From NCBI GenBank assembly GCA_964535735.1, contig CAZHTM010000001.1, forward strand, positions 124,001-188,000: DNA of 64,000 nucleotides. The letters run 5' to 3'. Source of the DNA: J089 sp964535735 (GTDB lineage Bacteria > Fidelibacterota > Marinisomatia > Marinisomatales > J089). Below, piece after piece: positions 33,962-42,192 of the stretch. Within the stretch, counting starts at the first letter, position 1. Every line of letters begins with the position of its first letter. The translations under genes and the position numbers were made by a program. The notes beneath the pieces were generated by a model, which did not search any database, was not told the origin of the DNA, and saw only the letters and a list, made by a program, of their open reading frames with translations.

Positions 33962-34783
33962 ATGGGAGATCTCACTCGAATTGCGGCGAATATACGCGCC
34001 ATGCAATCTTTGAATTCCCTTACGAATATCAATAAACAAATCGGAATCCACCAGATGCGTCTGGCCACGGGTAAGAGGATTACCAGTGTTGGCGAAGATC
34101 CGGCTGGTTATCAATTAGCCAAAGGTCTGGAATCGCGTGTACGTGGATTGAAAGTGGCCCTGAATAACGTTAGCAATGCAAAGAATGTGCTGTCTGTGGC
34201 CGAAGGCGGATACCAAAGCATTATGGATATTCTGCAAACCATTAAGGAAAAAGCCACACAAGCTTCTGATCAATCCTTGTCAGGTGCACAACGGACAGCA
34301 TTGAACAGTCAGGTGAGCGCGCTAATCACTGAAATTGATGATATTGTCAATACCACTAAGTTCAACGGCAGCAAGCTGATTGACGGTAGTTATAGTGGGT
34401 CATTTCATACTGGTGATAGCGCTTCAGACACGTTATCTGTTTCACTGGGTGACGCGGACTCGGCGGCTCTATCCATCAATTCGCTTAGCCTGACCACCAC
34501 GGCCAGTGCCGCTGCTGCAATAACCTCGGTGGATAGCGCCATTACCACCTTATCCACCAAGATGCAGGGTGTTGGGCAATACCAGAGTCGGTTGAATTCA
34601 AAGGAAGGCACCCTGGGTGTTGCGGTATCCAATACGGAGGCGGTGCGTAGTTCCATTGAAGACGCGGACTTCGCGGAAGAGCAAATGAACGTGCTGAAAC
34701 TTCAGATTCTTCAGCAGACGGCATTCTCTTCCTTCACTCAAGCGAATGCCGCACCACAGACCGTCCTCTCATTATTCCGATAA
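33962..34783 (+). CDS. fliC: Flagellin
   Basis: A 273-residue flagellin that keeps only the conserved ends and a short middle. N-terminal D0/D1 residues run from about 1 to 140 (SLNSLTNINKQ, SVGEDPAGYQLAKGLESRVR) and C-terminal D1/D0 from about 190 (QMNVLKLQILQQTAFSSFTQ, LSLFR end). The variable domains D2/D3 are almost absent (residues 140-190, Ser/Thr-rich and a possible O-glycosylation region). The ATG at 33962 follows GGAGG by 5 bases; an in-frame ATG at 33914 is not used because it lies before the SD and adds non-conserved residues. Exported as filament subunit with FliS help. Confidence 0.94.
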   Translation: MGDLTRIAANIRAMQSLNSLTNINKQIGIHQMRLATGKRITSVGEDPAGYQLAKGLESRVRGLKVALNNVSNAKNVLSVAEGGYQSIMDILQTIKEKATQASDQSLSGAQRTALNSQVSALITEIDDIVNTTKFNGSKLIDGSYSGSFHTGDSASDTLSVSLGDADSAALSINSLSLTTTASAAAAITSVDSAITTLSTKMQGVGQYQSRLNSKEGTLGVAVSNTEAVRSSIEDADFAEEQMNVLKLQILQQTAFSSFTQANAAPQTVLSLFR

Positions 34784-34804
34784 ACAAAGAGTCGGTAAAT
34801 CCGG

Positions 34805-34841
34805 AATGGAGGTGGGATATATTTTCCCACCTCCATTTTTT
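34805..34841 (+). terminator. Rho-independent terminator of flagellin
   Basis: AATGGAGGTGGGA (34805-34817) and TCCCACCTCCATT (34825-34837) form a 13-bp stem with a 7-nt loop, followed by a T run to 34841. This makes flagellin monocistronic. Confidence 0.95.
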
Positions 34842-34892
34842 AACATCCTAAACCTTCCTCTATGGGAATAGGGAAGAATTAACGAATGGGGA

Positions 34893-34909
34893 TTGGCACG
34901 AAGTTTGAA
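34893..34909 (+). promoter_or_regulatory. Sigma-54-type promoter upstream of fliS
   Basis: TTGGCACGAAGTTTGAA matches 16 of 17 positions of YTGGCACGRNNNTTGCW; only the -12 C is changed, to A. The -24 GG and the -12 G keep their spacing. The predicted start near 34920 falls 12 bases before the GTG start, so the leader is very short. Confidence 0.65.
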
Positions 34910-34931
34910 TAATAATTAGGAGAATGACCAG

Positions 34932-35258
34932 GTGCAATACACTCCAATGGATACACACTATTCGCAAAAAGACCCATATTTAGCGCAAAAAGTATTTTCA
35001 GCTTCTCCCGAACAATTGATTGCCTACATTTATGACGTCGCCATTAAAGCCTGTCTACAGGAAAATCAATCCCTGGCGCTTGAGGCCGTCCAGGAATTAA
35101 TCAATGCTCTGAATTACGAGCATAAAGACTTAGCCGTTAATTTTTACAATACATATGAATATATACAGTCAGAAATTCGAAAATCGAATTATTCCAAAGC
35201 GCAGATACATTTAAAAGATTTACAGCAAACGTGGAAGAAGGCCTTTAACCTGAGATAA
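34932..35258 (+). CDS. fliS: FliS flagellin export chaperone
   Basis: A 108-residue helical protein with the FliS pattern KDPYLAQKVFSASPEQLIAYIYDVAIKAC (as two blocks). FliS holds flagellin unfolded in the cytoplasm and hands it to the export gate. Start is GTG at 34932, supported by AGGAGA 9-14 bases upstream; an ATG at 34947 is the alternative. It begins a filament-assembly operon with fliD 5 bp downstream, under a sigma-54-type promoter. Confidence 0.9.
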   Translation: MQYTPMDTHYSQKDPYLAQKVFSASPEQLIAYIYDVAIKACLQENQSLALEAVQELINALNYEHKDLAVNFYNTYEYIQSEIRKSNYSKAQIHLKDLQQTWKKAFNLR

Positions 35259-35263
35259 ATCCT

Positions 35264-36745
35264 ATGGCGATTGACATTACTGCAGCCTATTCCAATACGT
35301 CTTCCATCGATTATTTGGTGGAACAATTTATGCGCGTGGAACGGAAGCCGCGTGACAATCTGGAAACACAAAAAAATTCCCTGGATGATAAAAAATCAAT
35401 ATTGTCGAGCTTGGATTCAAAGTTAACGGCTCTGCAAAATCAAGCCGAACGTTTCACGGATACAATTACGGATTATTTTGCAGCGAAAAAAGCCACATCC
35501 AGCAATACGGACAATTTAACGGTTTCGGCTAGCTCAACGGCGAATTTGGGTAACCATACCATCACGGTAAGTCAATTGGCGGTTTCCGATACACGTGTTT
35601 CACAACAATATACCGATTCCAGTTCCAGTTTTACGGGATTTACCTCCGATCAAACGTTTTCTATTGAAGTGGCCCATCCAACCGATTCAGATGCCAATAA
35701 CCGGGTTTCCATATCGGTGACGGTTAGCGCCAGTACCTTTTCACAAACCGATGATGATGTGTTGACAGATATTGCCGATGCCATCAATACCGCCATGGCC
35801 AGCGCTGTTACTGCAGATACTATAGAAAACGATGAAGTCGTTAATGCTTCTGTAGTTAATGAAGAGAGCGGGAAATCCAGATTGGTTCTCAGGAGTAGTC
35901 GATCAGGATATACCTACCGAATGGATTTCACCGATAGCGCGGATAATTTATTATCAACCTTACAGGTTAATAGCGCCAGCCAGTCCTCGGGAACTTCAGG
36001 CGGATATATTACAGCTGTAGGAACCAGTCCCAGTGATAGTTCGCTGAATGCCAATTTTGTCATGGATGGTTTGGCTTTTTATCGAGACAGTAACGAATTA
36101 ACGGATGCGCTTTCTGGAGTGACGATTAAACTCCTGAATACGTTCAGTTCAGCTGAAACAATTACCATTTCAGCGGATACGGACTCGGTGAAATCTGAAA
36201 TCCAAGAATTTATTGATGCTTACAATGAAGTCATCGATTATCTGAGGGAAAAGACCTATACGGATCCTGATACGTATGAGCGAGGACCCTTGGCTAGTGA
36301 TTTGACTTACCGGGATATTATCAACACCTTGAGAAGTTATACGGTCGATTCCGTTTCATCAGTTGGGAATAGCGATTATTCAAAATTATTCAATATTGGT
36401 ATTGAAGCGGACGATGATGGAAAACTCTCTTTAGAAGATGCGAGTAAGTTAACTACGGCAATTGAAGCTAATTCTACATTCGTTTCCGATCTGTTTAATA
36501 CCTCCGATGGTGTTGCCACGAAAATAAAAGATTACCTGGACAATTTCACCAAAGTTGATGGAACTATTGACCAATCTAAATCGAATCTTGATTCCCAGAT
36601 AACTTATCTAGATGATCGGATTGAATTATGGGATACCTTACTGGTGAAAAAGGAAAAAACTTTGAGAGATGAATTTTCAAAATTGCAGGAAATAATGATA
36701 CAACTTGACAACCAACAGAACCTGCTTACACAGGTTTTTTCGTAG
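35264..36745 (+). CDS. fliD: FliD flagellar filament cap protein
   Basis: A 493-residue protein. The N-terminal helix region (about 10-110; IDYLVEQFMRVERKPRDNLE) and C-terminal coiled segment (about 420-490) are the conserved FliD ends; between them are the Ser/Thr-rich beta domains with VSASSTANLGNHTITVSQLA, typical for FliD_N, and DALSGVTIKLLNTFS, typical for FliD_C. It caps the growing filament and orders flagellin. Located between fliS and a flaG gene, the common gene order. Confidence 0.92.
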   Translation: MAIDITAAYSNTSSIDYLVEQFMRVERKPRDNLETQKNSLDDKKSILSSLDSKLTALQNQAERFTDTITDYFAAKKATSSNTDNLTVSASSTANLGNHTITVSQLAVSDTRVSQQYTDSSSSFTGFTSDQTFSIEVAHPTDSDANNRVSISVTVSASTFSQTDDDVLTDIADAINTAMASAVTADTIENDEVVNASVVNEESGKSRLVLRSSRSGYTYRMDFTDSADNLLSTLQVNSASQSSGTSGGYITAVGTSPSDSSLNANFVMDGLAFYRDSNELTDALSGVTIKLLNTFSSAETITISADTDSVKSEIQEFIDAYNEVIDYLREKTYTDPDTYERGPLASDLTYRDIINTLRSYTVDSVSSVGNSDYSKLFNIGIEADDDGKLSLEDASKLTTAIEANSTFVSDLFNTSDGVATKIKDYLDNFTKVDGTIDQSKSNLDSQITYLDDRIELWDTLLVKKEKTLRDEFSKLQEIMIQLDNQQNLLTQVFS

Positions 36746-36754
36746 GAGGCTGAG

Positions 36755-37123
36755 ATGGAAGCCATTTCAAATGTCCAATCAACACCGCCCGTTGTGAATA
36801 GTGATCCAACACCCGCGCCTCAACCGGTGAAATTTCTTTCCGGAAAACTGGAGCAAACGGAGGAAGCCGCTGAATCCAAAAAACCAGAAGAAAAGAAATC
36901 GAAAGTGGATGTAAATAAAATGGTTAAAGCGTATAACCAATTTGTCCAGACGGTGGGGACTAAACTATCATTTGTCAAAGATGATGCCAGCGGACGAATG
37001 GTTATTCTGGTAAAAGATCAAACAACCGGGAAAGTCATACGGCAGATTCCCTCCAAAGAAATGTTGGAGTTATTGGCCAAAATGAAAAACCTGGAAGGCA
37101 TGTTATTTAACGGCGAAAGTTAA
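36755..37123 (+). CDS. flaG: FlaG family protein
   Basis: A 122-residue protein with the FlaG C-terminal block (about 55-120): LSFVKDDASGRMVILVKDQT followed by KVIRQIPSKEMLELLAKM. The N-terminal half is Pro/Glu/Lys-rich and disordered. FlaG limits filament length in some bacteria. A GGAGG ribosome site precedes the ATG. It is 9 bp after fliD. Confidence 0.88.
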   Translation: MEAISNVQSTPPVVNSDPTPAPQPVKFLSGKLEQTEEAAESKKPEEKKSKVDVNKMVKAYNQFVQTVGTKLSFVKDDASGRMVILVKDQTTGKVIRQIPSKEMLELLAKMKNLEGMLFNGES

Positions 37124-37126
37124 ATC

Positions 37127-37546
37127 TTGCCTTTTTACCCACAACGGTTGACTCAGCTACTCCTCCAGGAGAAGGAATATTTCCGTTCTATTTTGGAGGA
37201 AACGGAATCCGTGTATAATAGTCTGGATTCGGTAACCACGGATACCCTGTTAGAATTGTTTAAAAAGCGTGAAATTTGGCTTAATGAGATTAAAATGCTG
37301 GAAAAGGCACGAGTACGGCATTCTCAAGAGCCAGATAAGACACAGATTCGGCTTCGACAGGAAATTATGGATTTGAGTAAAGCCATTATATCAATTGACG
37401 CTAAACTTAAAGAAATAATTCATCGAAAAAAGATGGAAAATGTTCAAGAATTGAGCCGTATAGCCGATATAAGGAATAGGAAGACGAACAAACAGTTCTT
37501 TCACAAATTAAAAAAGGCTAGGTATATTGATATTCACCAGGAATAA
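37127..37546 (+). CDS. FlgN/FliT-like flagellar chaperone candidate
   Basis: A 139-residue highly helical, charged protein starting at TTG 3 bases after flaG. LLLQEKEYFRSILEETESVY and LLELFKKREIWLNEIKML in the first 70 residues fit the two-helix heptad pattern of FlgN, a chaperone for hook-filament junction proteins; FliT is the alternative. No diagnostic residue settles it. The C-terminal 40 residues are strongly basic. Position between flaG and a flgM-like gene favours a flagellar role. Confidence 0.55.
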   Translation: MPFYPQRLTQLLLQEKEYFRSILEETESVYNSLDSVTTDTLLELFKKREIWLNEIKMLEKARVRHSQEPDKTQIRLRQEIMDLSKAIISIDAKLKEIIHRKKMENVQELSRIADIRNRKTNKQFFHKLKKARYIDIHQE

Positions 37547-37549
37547 TTC

Positions 37550-38032
37550 GTGACACCAATTAAGGACATATCAAGTCTCCACCCGGAGATCAAAAAACTG
37601 GAACAAAAACAAAGTTCCAAGATCATCCAAAAGAGAGATATTGCCAAATCGTCCAAGCCAGGTTCCGCCCAATCATCAGCTCCGATTCAAGATAAGGTTT
37701 CCATTTCCGACGTCGGGAAAAATCTTTTATCTCAACAAAGTACGATAGACTCGTATGTCCAGGAATTAGAGAATATCCAGATCCTCTCTGATGAAAAACG
37801 GGCAGAGATTAAAGAGAAAATACGAAAAGGAGATTATGATCGAACAGATGTTTACCAGATCATATCTAATACCCTTATTAACCGGTCAGGATTTGTTAAG
37901 CATACGTCGGCACTAGATTCCACCAAGGATAATCTAGAGGAAATTGCCAGACAATCTCAGTCAGGGTATTATGACTCTGAAGATGTTATAGATACATTGG
38001 TTGACCGTCTACTGAATTCAGGTGATATTTAA
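37550..38032 (+). CDS. FlgM-like anti-sigma-28 factor with a duplicated C-terminal module
   Basis: A 160-residue protein starting at GTG. DKVSISDVGKNL at about 50-61 is like the FlgM DSV-IS-A motif, and IKEKIRKGDYDRTDVYQIIS at about 85-104 corresponds to the conserved FlgM sigma-binding helix. A second such unit, with SGYYDSEDVIDTLVDRLLNS, occupies the last 35 residues. FlgM is usually ~90 residues and holds FliA until the hook is complete; this one is longer. The flagellin promoter at 33.8 kb is the obvious target of the matching sigma factor. The N-terminus is disordered. Confidence 0.62.
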   Translation: MTPIKDISSLHPEIKKLEQKQSSKIIQKRDIAKSSKPGSAQSSAPIQDKVSISDVGKNLLSQQSTIDSYVQELENIQILSDEKRAEIKEKIRKGDYDRTDVYQIISNTLINRSGFVKHTSALDSTKDNLEEIARQSQSGYYDSEDVIDTLVDRLLNSGDI

Positions 38033-38059
38033 TCAGAACGGGGTGATGTTTTTTTTATC

Positions 38060-38086
38060 TAAAGTGTTGCAAATAGCTGCGGATGT
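38060..38086 (+). promoter_or_regulatory. Possible sigma-28-type promoter
   Basis: TAAAGTGT (38060-38067), 11 bp, GCGGATGT (38079-38086). The -35 is 7/8 and the -10 only 5/8 against the consensus. It lies 19 bp before the HTH gene, which would imply a very short leader. Confidence 0.35.
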
Positions 38087-38104
38087 GAGCATTCAAAGAC
38101 AGTC

Positions 38105-38305
38105 ATGAAAAAAGAAATATTAAATCTGGTTGAAGCATGCGATCTGCTTCAGATACGAAAACGAACCATGTACCAATTATTAAAAGAAAATAAAATACCA
38201 GGCGTAAAAATCGGTGGCCAATGGCGATTCCGAAGGCAGGATTTATTGGGATTATTTCCGGGAGTCCATATGAGGGATGAAGACCATTTGGGTAAACAAA
38301 ATTAG
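38105..38305 (+). CDS. Excisionase/MerR-type helix-turn-helix protein
   Basis: A 66-residue DNA-binding protein. LNLVEACDLLQIRKRTMYQL is the winged-helix recognition motif of the HTH_17 (excisionase) family, followed by KENKIPGVKIGGQWRFRRQD, its wing. Family members often regulate nearby genes or mobile elements; here the next gene, 53 bp downstream, is a response regulator of the flagellar region. No integrase or phage gene is near, so a regulator of flagellar or c-di-GMP genes is more likely than an excisionase. Confidence 0.82.
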   Translation: MKKEILNLVEACDLLQIRKRTMYQLLKENKIPGVKIGGQWRFRRQDLLGLFPGVHMRDEDHLGKQN

Positions 38306-38358
38306 GCAGTTTAAATTTCAGCAAGTTTTTCAGATCAAATTAAAGGGTAATAATTCCG

Positions 38359-39699
38359 GTGAATCGAACCTTTAAAATATTAGCGATAGATGATGATCCA
38401 AACATTCTTCGCCTGTTGGAACATATGTTCAAGGGGAAAAACTATACCTTTTACCAGGCAGAGGATGGAAAGACCGGGCTAGAAAAAGCCAGATCCATAC
38501 GTCCCGACCTCATCATTTCTGATGTATTACTTCCGGATATTAATGGCTTTGAAATCTGTAAGATCATCCGGGCTGATAGTGACTTTGAAACGGTAAAATT
38601 TGTGTTTATGTCGGGGATTGGCAAGAAAGAAAAAGCCATTCAAGGACTGGAAATCGGCGCGGATGACTATCTGACCAAACCCTTTTATCCTGATCAGGTC
38701 CGTGCAAAAATTGATGCACTTCTAAGAATTAAATCCTTACAGGATGATCTTGTTAAGGCAAATGATGAACTCCTGAAAGCAAATGAAGAATTAAGGCGCT
38801 ACCAAACCCTGTTGGAATCTGCTAATAAAGCCGCAGAAAACGAAAAACAGCGATTGAATAATACACTAAAAGAAATTTCCTTTCTCATGGACGAGTTGGA
38901 ACAATCGCATAAACAACAAGTGGAGCTCAATCAGACCCTTGAGAAGAATTCCAACGACCTGGTAAATTTATTAGCCACGATTGTAGAATTGAGAAACCCG
39001 GATAACAAAAACCATATCCGGGAAGTTGCCAAGATGTCCATATACATTGCTACCGAACTGGACTTGGATAGCAAAATGGTAAAGGATATTCGTGTTGCGG
39101 CCTTACTCCATGAGATTGGAAAAGTTGGCGTACCTGATGAAATCGTTCGTAAATCACCGAGTGAATGGACAGAAAAAGAAAAACAGATAATGTCTCAGCA
39201 TCCACTAGTTGGCGAATCTCTGTTATCAGGATATACGGGATTAGAAAATGCGGCAACCATTATCCGCCACATCTACGAAAATGTGGATGGAAGTGGCGAA
39301 CCTGATCGATTAGTGGGATCCAATATACCCGTTGGCTCACGAATACTTCGAGTTTGTTCAGATTTTGACGATCGAACTTATCTGGCAAGAGAAGCGGATG
39401 AGTTGTGGAAAGTGTTTAATGACATGCTTGAACACTCCGAAACGTACTATGACAGTCATATATTAATGGGACTCAAAGAGTATATTAAATCCATCGCGGA
39501 GAGACGAACTGCTAGATTAACGAAAAAAATTGTAGTGACGGAATTAGAAGAAGGGATGGTTCTGGCTAATGATTTATACACAACTACTGGACTGAAACTC
39601 ATGCCGGAGGGAACCGTGCTCACGGAAGCCAATATCAAGACGATATTAAATTATAATAAAACTGATACTTTAAAAGAAGGGATCTTAATTCAGGTATAA
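38359..39699 (+). CDS. Response regulator with a degenerate HD-GYP-like output domain
   Basis: A 446-residue protein starting at GTG. Receiver (about 5-125; Asp in DLIISDVLLPDINGF), a coiled coil (about 130-195) and an HD-GYP-like domain (about 205-440). The HD pair reads HE (ALLHEIGKVGVP) and the GYP motif reads GSGEP in YENVDGSGEPDRL; both deviate from the c-di-GMP phosphodiesterase consensus, so activity is doubtful. The C-terminal part (about 380-446) has the LTKKIVVTELEEGMVLANDL extension common in HD-GYP proteins. 2 bp before motA, suggesting control of stator genes or motor function. Confidence 0.85.
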   Translation: MNRTFKILAIDDDPNILRLLEHMFKGKNYTFYQAEDGKTGLEKARSIRPDLIISDVLLPDINGFEICKIIRADSDFETVKFVFMSGIGKKEKAIQGLEIGADDYLTKPFYPDQVRAKIDALLRIKSLQDDLVKANDELLKANEELRRYQTLLESANKAAENEKQRLNNTLKEISFLMDELEQSHKQQVELNQTLEKNSNDLVNLLATIVELRNPDNKNHIREVAKMSIYIATELDLDSKMVKDIRVAALLHEIGKVGVPDEIVRKSPSEWTEKEKQIMSQHPLVGESLLSGYTGLENAATIIRHIYENVDGSGEPDRLVGSNIPVGSRILRVCSDFDDRTYLAREADELWKVFNDMLEHSETYYDSHILMGLKEYIKSIAERRTARLTKKIVVTELEEGMVLANDLYTTTGLKLMPEGTVLTEANIKTILNYNKTDTLKEGILIQV

Positions 39700-39701
39700 C
39701 A

Positions 39702-40499
39702 ATGGATATTGCAACAATTCTAGGTATTCTTTCCGGCATTGGTTTAGTGATTTGGTCCATAACCCAGAACAGTGGACTTAATATTTTTATCAATGTACCA
39801 TCTGCCGCAATCGTAATCGGAGGCACATTTGCAGCGACCTTTGTGGCTTATCCCATGAGTGACGTTTTAAGGGTATTTGGTATCGCTCAAAGAGTGTTTT
39901 TATACAAATCACCCGATCCGAAAAGTCTCATTGCCACAATGGTCAAACTGGCAGAATTAGCAAAACGCAACGGTATTCTGGCCATTGAGCAGGAAATAAA
40001 AAATATTAAAGATGATTTTGTAAAAAAAGGGTTAATGCTCATTGTCGATGGGGTAGATGAGCGTACGATCGACAATTTAATGCAAATTGAAATTGTCAAT
40101 ACGGTTCAACGGCATAAAGTGGGATGGGAGATTTTTGGAGAAATGGCCAAATATGCGCCTGCATTCGGAATGGTTGGAACTCTCATTGGATTGGTACAAA
40201 TGCTTGCAGACCTGAACGATCCCAAATCGATCGGGCCCAAAATGGCGGTTGCACTCATCACGACTTTTTATGGATCCATTACAGCAAATTTGTTTTTCGC
40301 TCCAATGTCCGTGAAATTAAAGCGTCGGAGTCATCAGGAGTCTATCGTAATGAATTTGATAATCGAAGGACTGCGATCGATTCGCCAGGGTGAAAATCCG
40401 AAGCTAATGGAAAGCAAATTGAAAAAATTCCTGTCCAAAGAAGAGGCGAAAAAATTGGAAAAGGGATCGCAAAAAAAGCCACCTCCTAAAAAGAAATAA
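39702..40499 (+). CDS. motA: MotA stator protein, set 1
   Basis: A 265-residue inner-membrane protein with four transmembrane helices (about 4-24, 30-50, 150-172, 182-202). The conserved PAFGMVGTLIGLVQML (about 151-166), including the Pro important for rotation, and the cytoplasmic loop with charged residues (about 85-100) match MotA. It forms the ion-driven stator with MotB. An extended Lys/Pro C-terminus is present. First of two motAB pairs in the window. Confidence 0.94.
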   Translation: MDIATILGILSGIGLVIWSITQNSGLNIFINVPSAAIVIGGTFAATFVAYPMSDVLRVFGIAQRVFLYKSPDPKSLIATMVKLAELAKRNGILAIEQEIKNIKDDFVKKGLMLIVDGVDERTIDNLMQIEIVNTVQRHKVGWEIFGEMAKYAPAFGMVGTLIGLVQMLADLNDPKSIGPKMAVALITTFYGSITANLFFAPMSVKLKRRSHQESIVMNLIIEGLRSIRQGENPKLMESKLKKFLSKEEAKKLEKGSQKKPPPKKK

Positions 40500-40504
40500 T
40501 AATC

Positions 40505-41317
40505 ATGGCGCAAATAGACTTTGATGATGATGACACTAGTGGCGGCGACAGCTGGTTAGCGACATACGGAGACATGATGACGTTGTTGTTGTGTTTCTTC
40601 GTTCTCATGTTTGCCATGAGCGAAACTAAAATGGACCGATTCGCCGAATTGATGGCCTCCCTGAAGAGTGGCATCGGAAAACAACAGGTCCCGGAAGCGG
40701 GAACCCGGGAAGGTCTGTCCATGATGAACGTGGAAACCCAAGCTCAGCCCAATGCTGTCGATGAATTGGGTGGCATGGTGAAGGCCCAAATGGATTCCAT
40801 TGAATCCAAAGTTGAAGAATTTGTAATGAAAAATAAATTGGGCGGTCAGGTCAAGGTAAAGCAGGATGGTCGGGGCGCGGTTATTACAATTTCCGATATT
40901 ATTCTATTTCCTCCAGGGGAAGCCGATTTTGTGACCTCAGGTGAGGATATAATGAAAAAGATTTCTGAACTATTGAAACAATTTAATTATCATATAAAAA
41001 TTGAAGGGCATACGGACAATGTGCCGATTCACACAAAAGAATTTCCATCCAATTGGGAATTATCAGCGAATAGAGCATCAAAAATTGTACGTTACTTAAT
41101 TGAGCAAGGTATTGATCCGAGCCAGCTTTCCTGCGAAGGCTTTGCGGAATACCGACCGGTAGCCTCCAATGATACACCAGAAGGCCGCGCGAAAAATCGC
41201 CGTGTGGAAATCGTCTATGAACGGGGCTATATTGAAAAAACAGTTAAATCTTTACTGGAAGCTAAACAGGAAGAAATCAGCCAGGCGGATAGTTCGACGA
41301 CCTCAACGCCGAACTAA
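40505..41317 (+). CDS. motB: MotB stator protein, set 1
   Basis: A 270-residue protein with one transmembrane helix (about 16-38) carrying the ion-binding Asp23 in TYGDMMTLLLCFFVLMF, and a C-terminal OmpA-like peptidoglycan-binding domain (about 130-250) with IEGHTDNVPIHTKEFPSNWE. The CFFVLMFAMSE pattern is closer to sodium-type PomB than to E. coli MotB, but ion choice is inference. It overlaps the convergent REC-DHp gene by 4 bases at the stop. Confidence 0.93.
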   Translation: MAQIDFDDDDTSGGDSWLATYGDMMTLLLCFFVLMFAMSETKMDRFAELMASLKSGIGKQQVPEAGTREGLSMMNVETQAQPNAVDELGGMVKAQMDSIESKVEEFVMKNKLGGQVKVKQDGRGAVITISDIILFPPGEADFVTSGEDIMKKISELLKQFNYHIKIEGHTDNVPIHTKEFPSNWELSANRASKIVRYLIEQGIDPSQLSCEGFAEYRPVASNDTPEGRAKNRRVEIVYERGYIEKTVKSLLEAKQEEISQADSSTTSTPN

Positions 41318-41985
41318 TCAAATTCAGATTTATCGAGGTCGATAATGGAGGGACCTCCAGGAGTATATTCCGTCGAAGAAGATTTGATGATAGTTCCCAT
41401 TTTATGCGTCACATCCCGGATACGCTCAGCCGCTGAAATGATTTTCTCAATCGCTTTCTGTGTCCAATCGTCCAATGCTTTATTTTTGGCTAAGATAAGT
41501 TCCGCATTCATAAAAATCGTCTGAAGGGGGTTGTTAATTTCGTGATTTGCCGTAATGGCGGTTTCCCGAATGGAGCGTATTTTCTGTAACTCCGTGATTT
41601 CACGTTGTAATTCCACAATTCGTAACCCAGTCTGAACCCGGGCAGTTAATTCCTGAGGTTTTGGAGGTTTGGAAATATAATCATCCGCTCCGCTTTGTAA
41701 GCTATTAACCAAATCTTCAGTCTGATCTTTTGACGTAAGCATTATAAAGTATGTGGTTTTAAGTATATCATTGCCTTTTATTTTCTGGCAAAGCTCCTCG
41801 CCCGATAATCCGGGCATCATCCAGTCTGAAATCACCAAATCCGGTTGATGTAGAATAGCCATTTTATAGGCCTGACTTCCATCCGTGGCAATTAAAATAT
41901 CAGCGGGAATCGTTGATAAAAACTTTTTTAATAAAGGGATGAAACCCTCATCATCTTCCGCAATTAATATGGTTTTTAAAGCCAT
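41314..41985 (-). CDS. Receiver plus histidine-kinase dimerisation helix without ATPase domain
   Basis: 223 residues from the ATG at 41985 (an ATG at 42039 would add 18 residues). Receiver (about 3-120: AEDDEG, phospho-acceptor in LVISDWMMPG, Lys in YISKPP) then a coiled linker and a DHp-like helix pair with ANHEINNPLQTIFMNAEL (about 162-180), containing the phospho-acceptor His of a HisKA H-box. No N-, G1- or G2-box ATPase follows; the frame ends after about 45 more residues. It could be a phosphotransfer protein or kinase decoy, dimerising with other kinases. Tail-to-tail with motB and divergent from the HDOD operon. Confidence 0.8.
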   Translation of the reverse strand: MALKTILIAEDDEGFIPLLKKFLSTIPADILIATDGSQAYKMAILHQPDLVISDWMMPGLSGEELCQKIKGNDILKTTYFIMLTSKDQTEDLVNSLQSGADDYISKPPKPQELTARVQTGLRIVELQREITELQKIRSIRETAITANHEINNPLQTIFMNAELILAKNKALDDWTQKAIEKIISAAERIRDVTHKMGTIIKSSSTEYTPGGPSIIDLDKSEFD

Positions 41986-42112
41986 CGTTGATAATCCATT
42001 ATTTTTAAGTGGAGAAATTACGATAATTCCCGGATTCATTAAACGATAGAGAAATATAAGTTTGATAGGAAAAATTTTCCTTCGTATGGAAGATTAGCGT
42101 TAGTTTTGCTAT

Positions 42113-42168
42113 AGGGTGATTGACTAATTTTATCTGAAGAAGCAAAAAGTCATCCTGTGCATCACCCT
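42113..42168. repeat. Inverted repeat AGGGTGAT/ATCACCCT upstream of the sigma-54 promoter
   Basis: AGGGTGAT (42113-42120) and ATCACCCT (42161-42168) are perfect inverted copies with 40 bp between. Both half-sites lie 25-80 bp upstream of the candidate sigma-54 promoter at 42193, a possible binding site of the activator protein. Confidence 0.4.
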
Positions 42169-42192
42169 GAGTTATTTTGAAAAACTATATGA

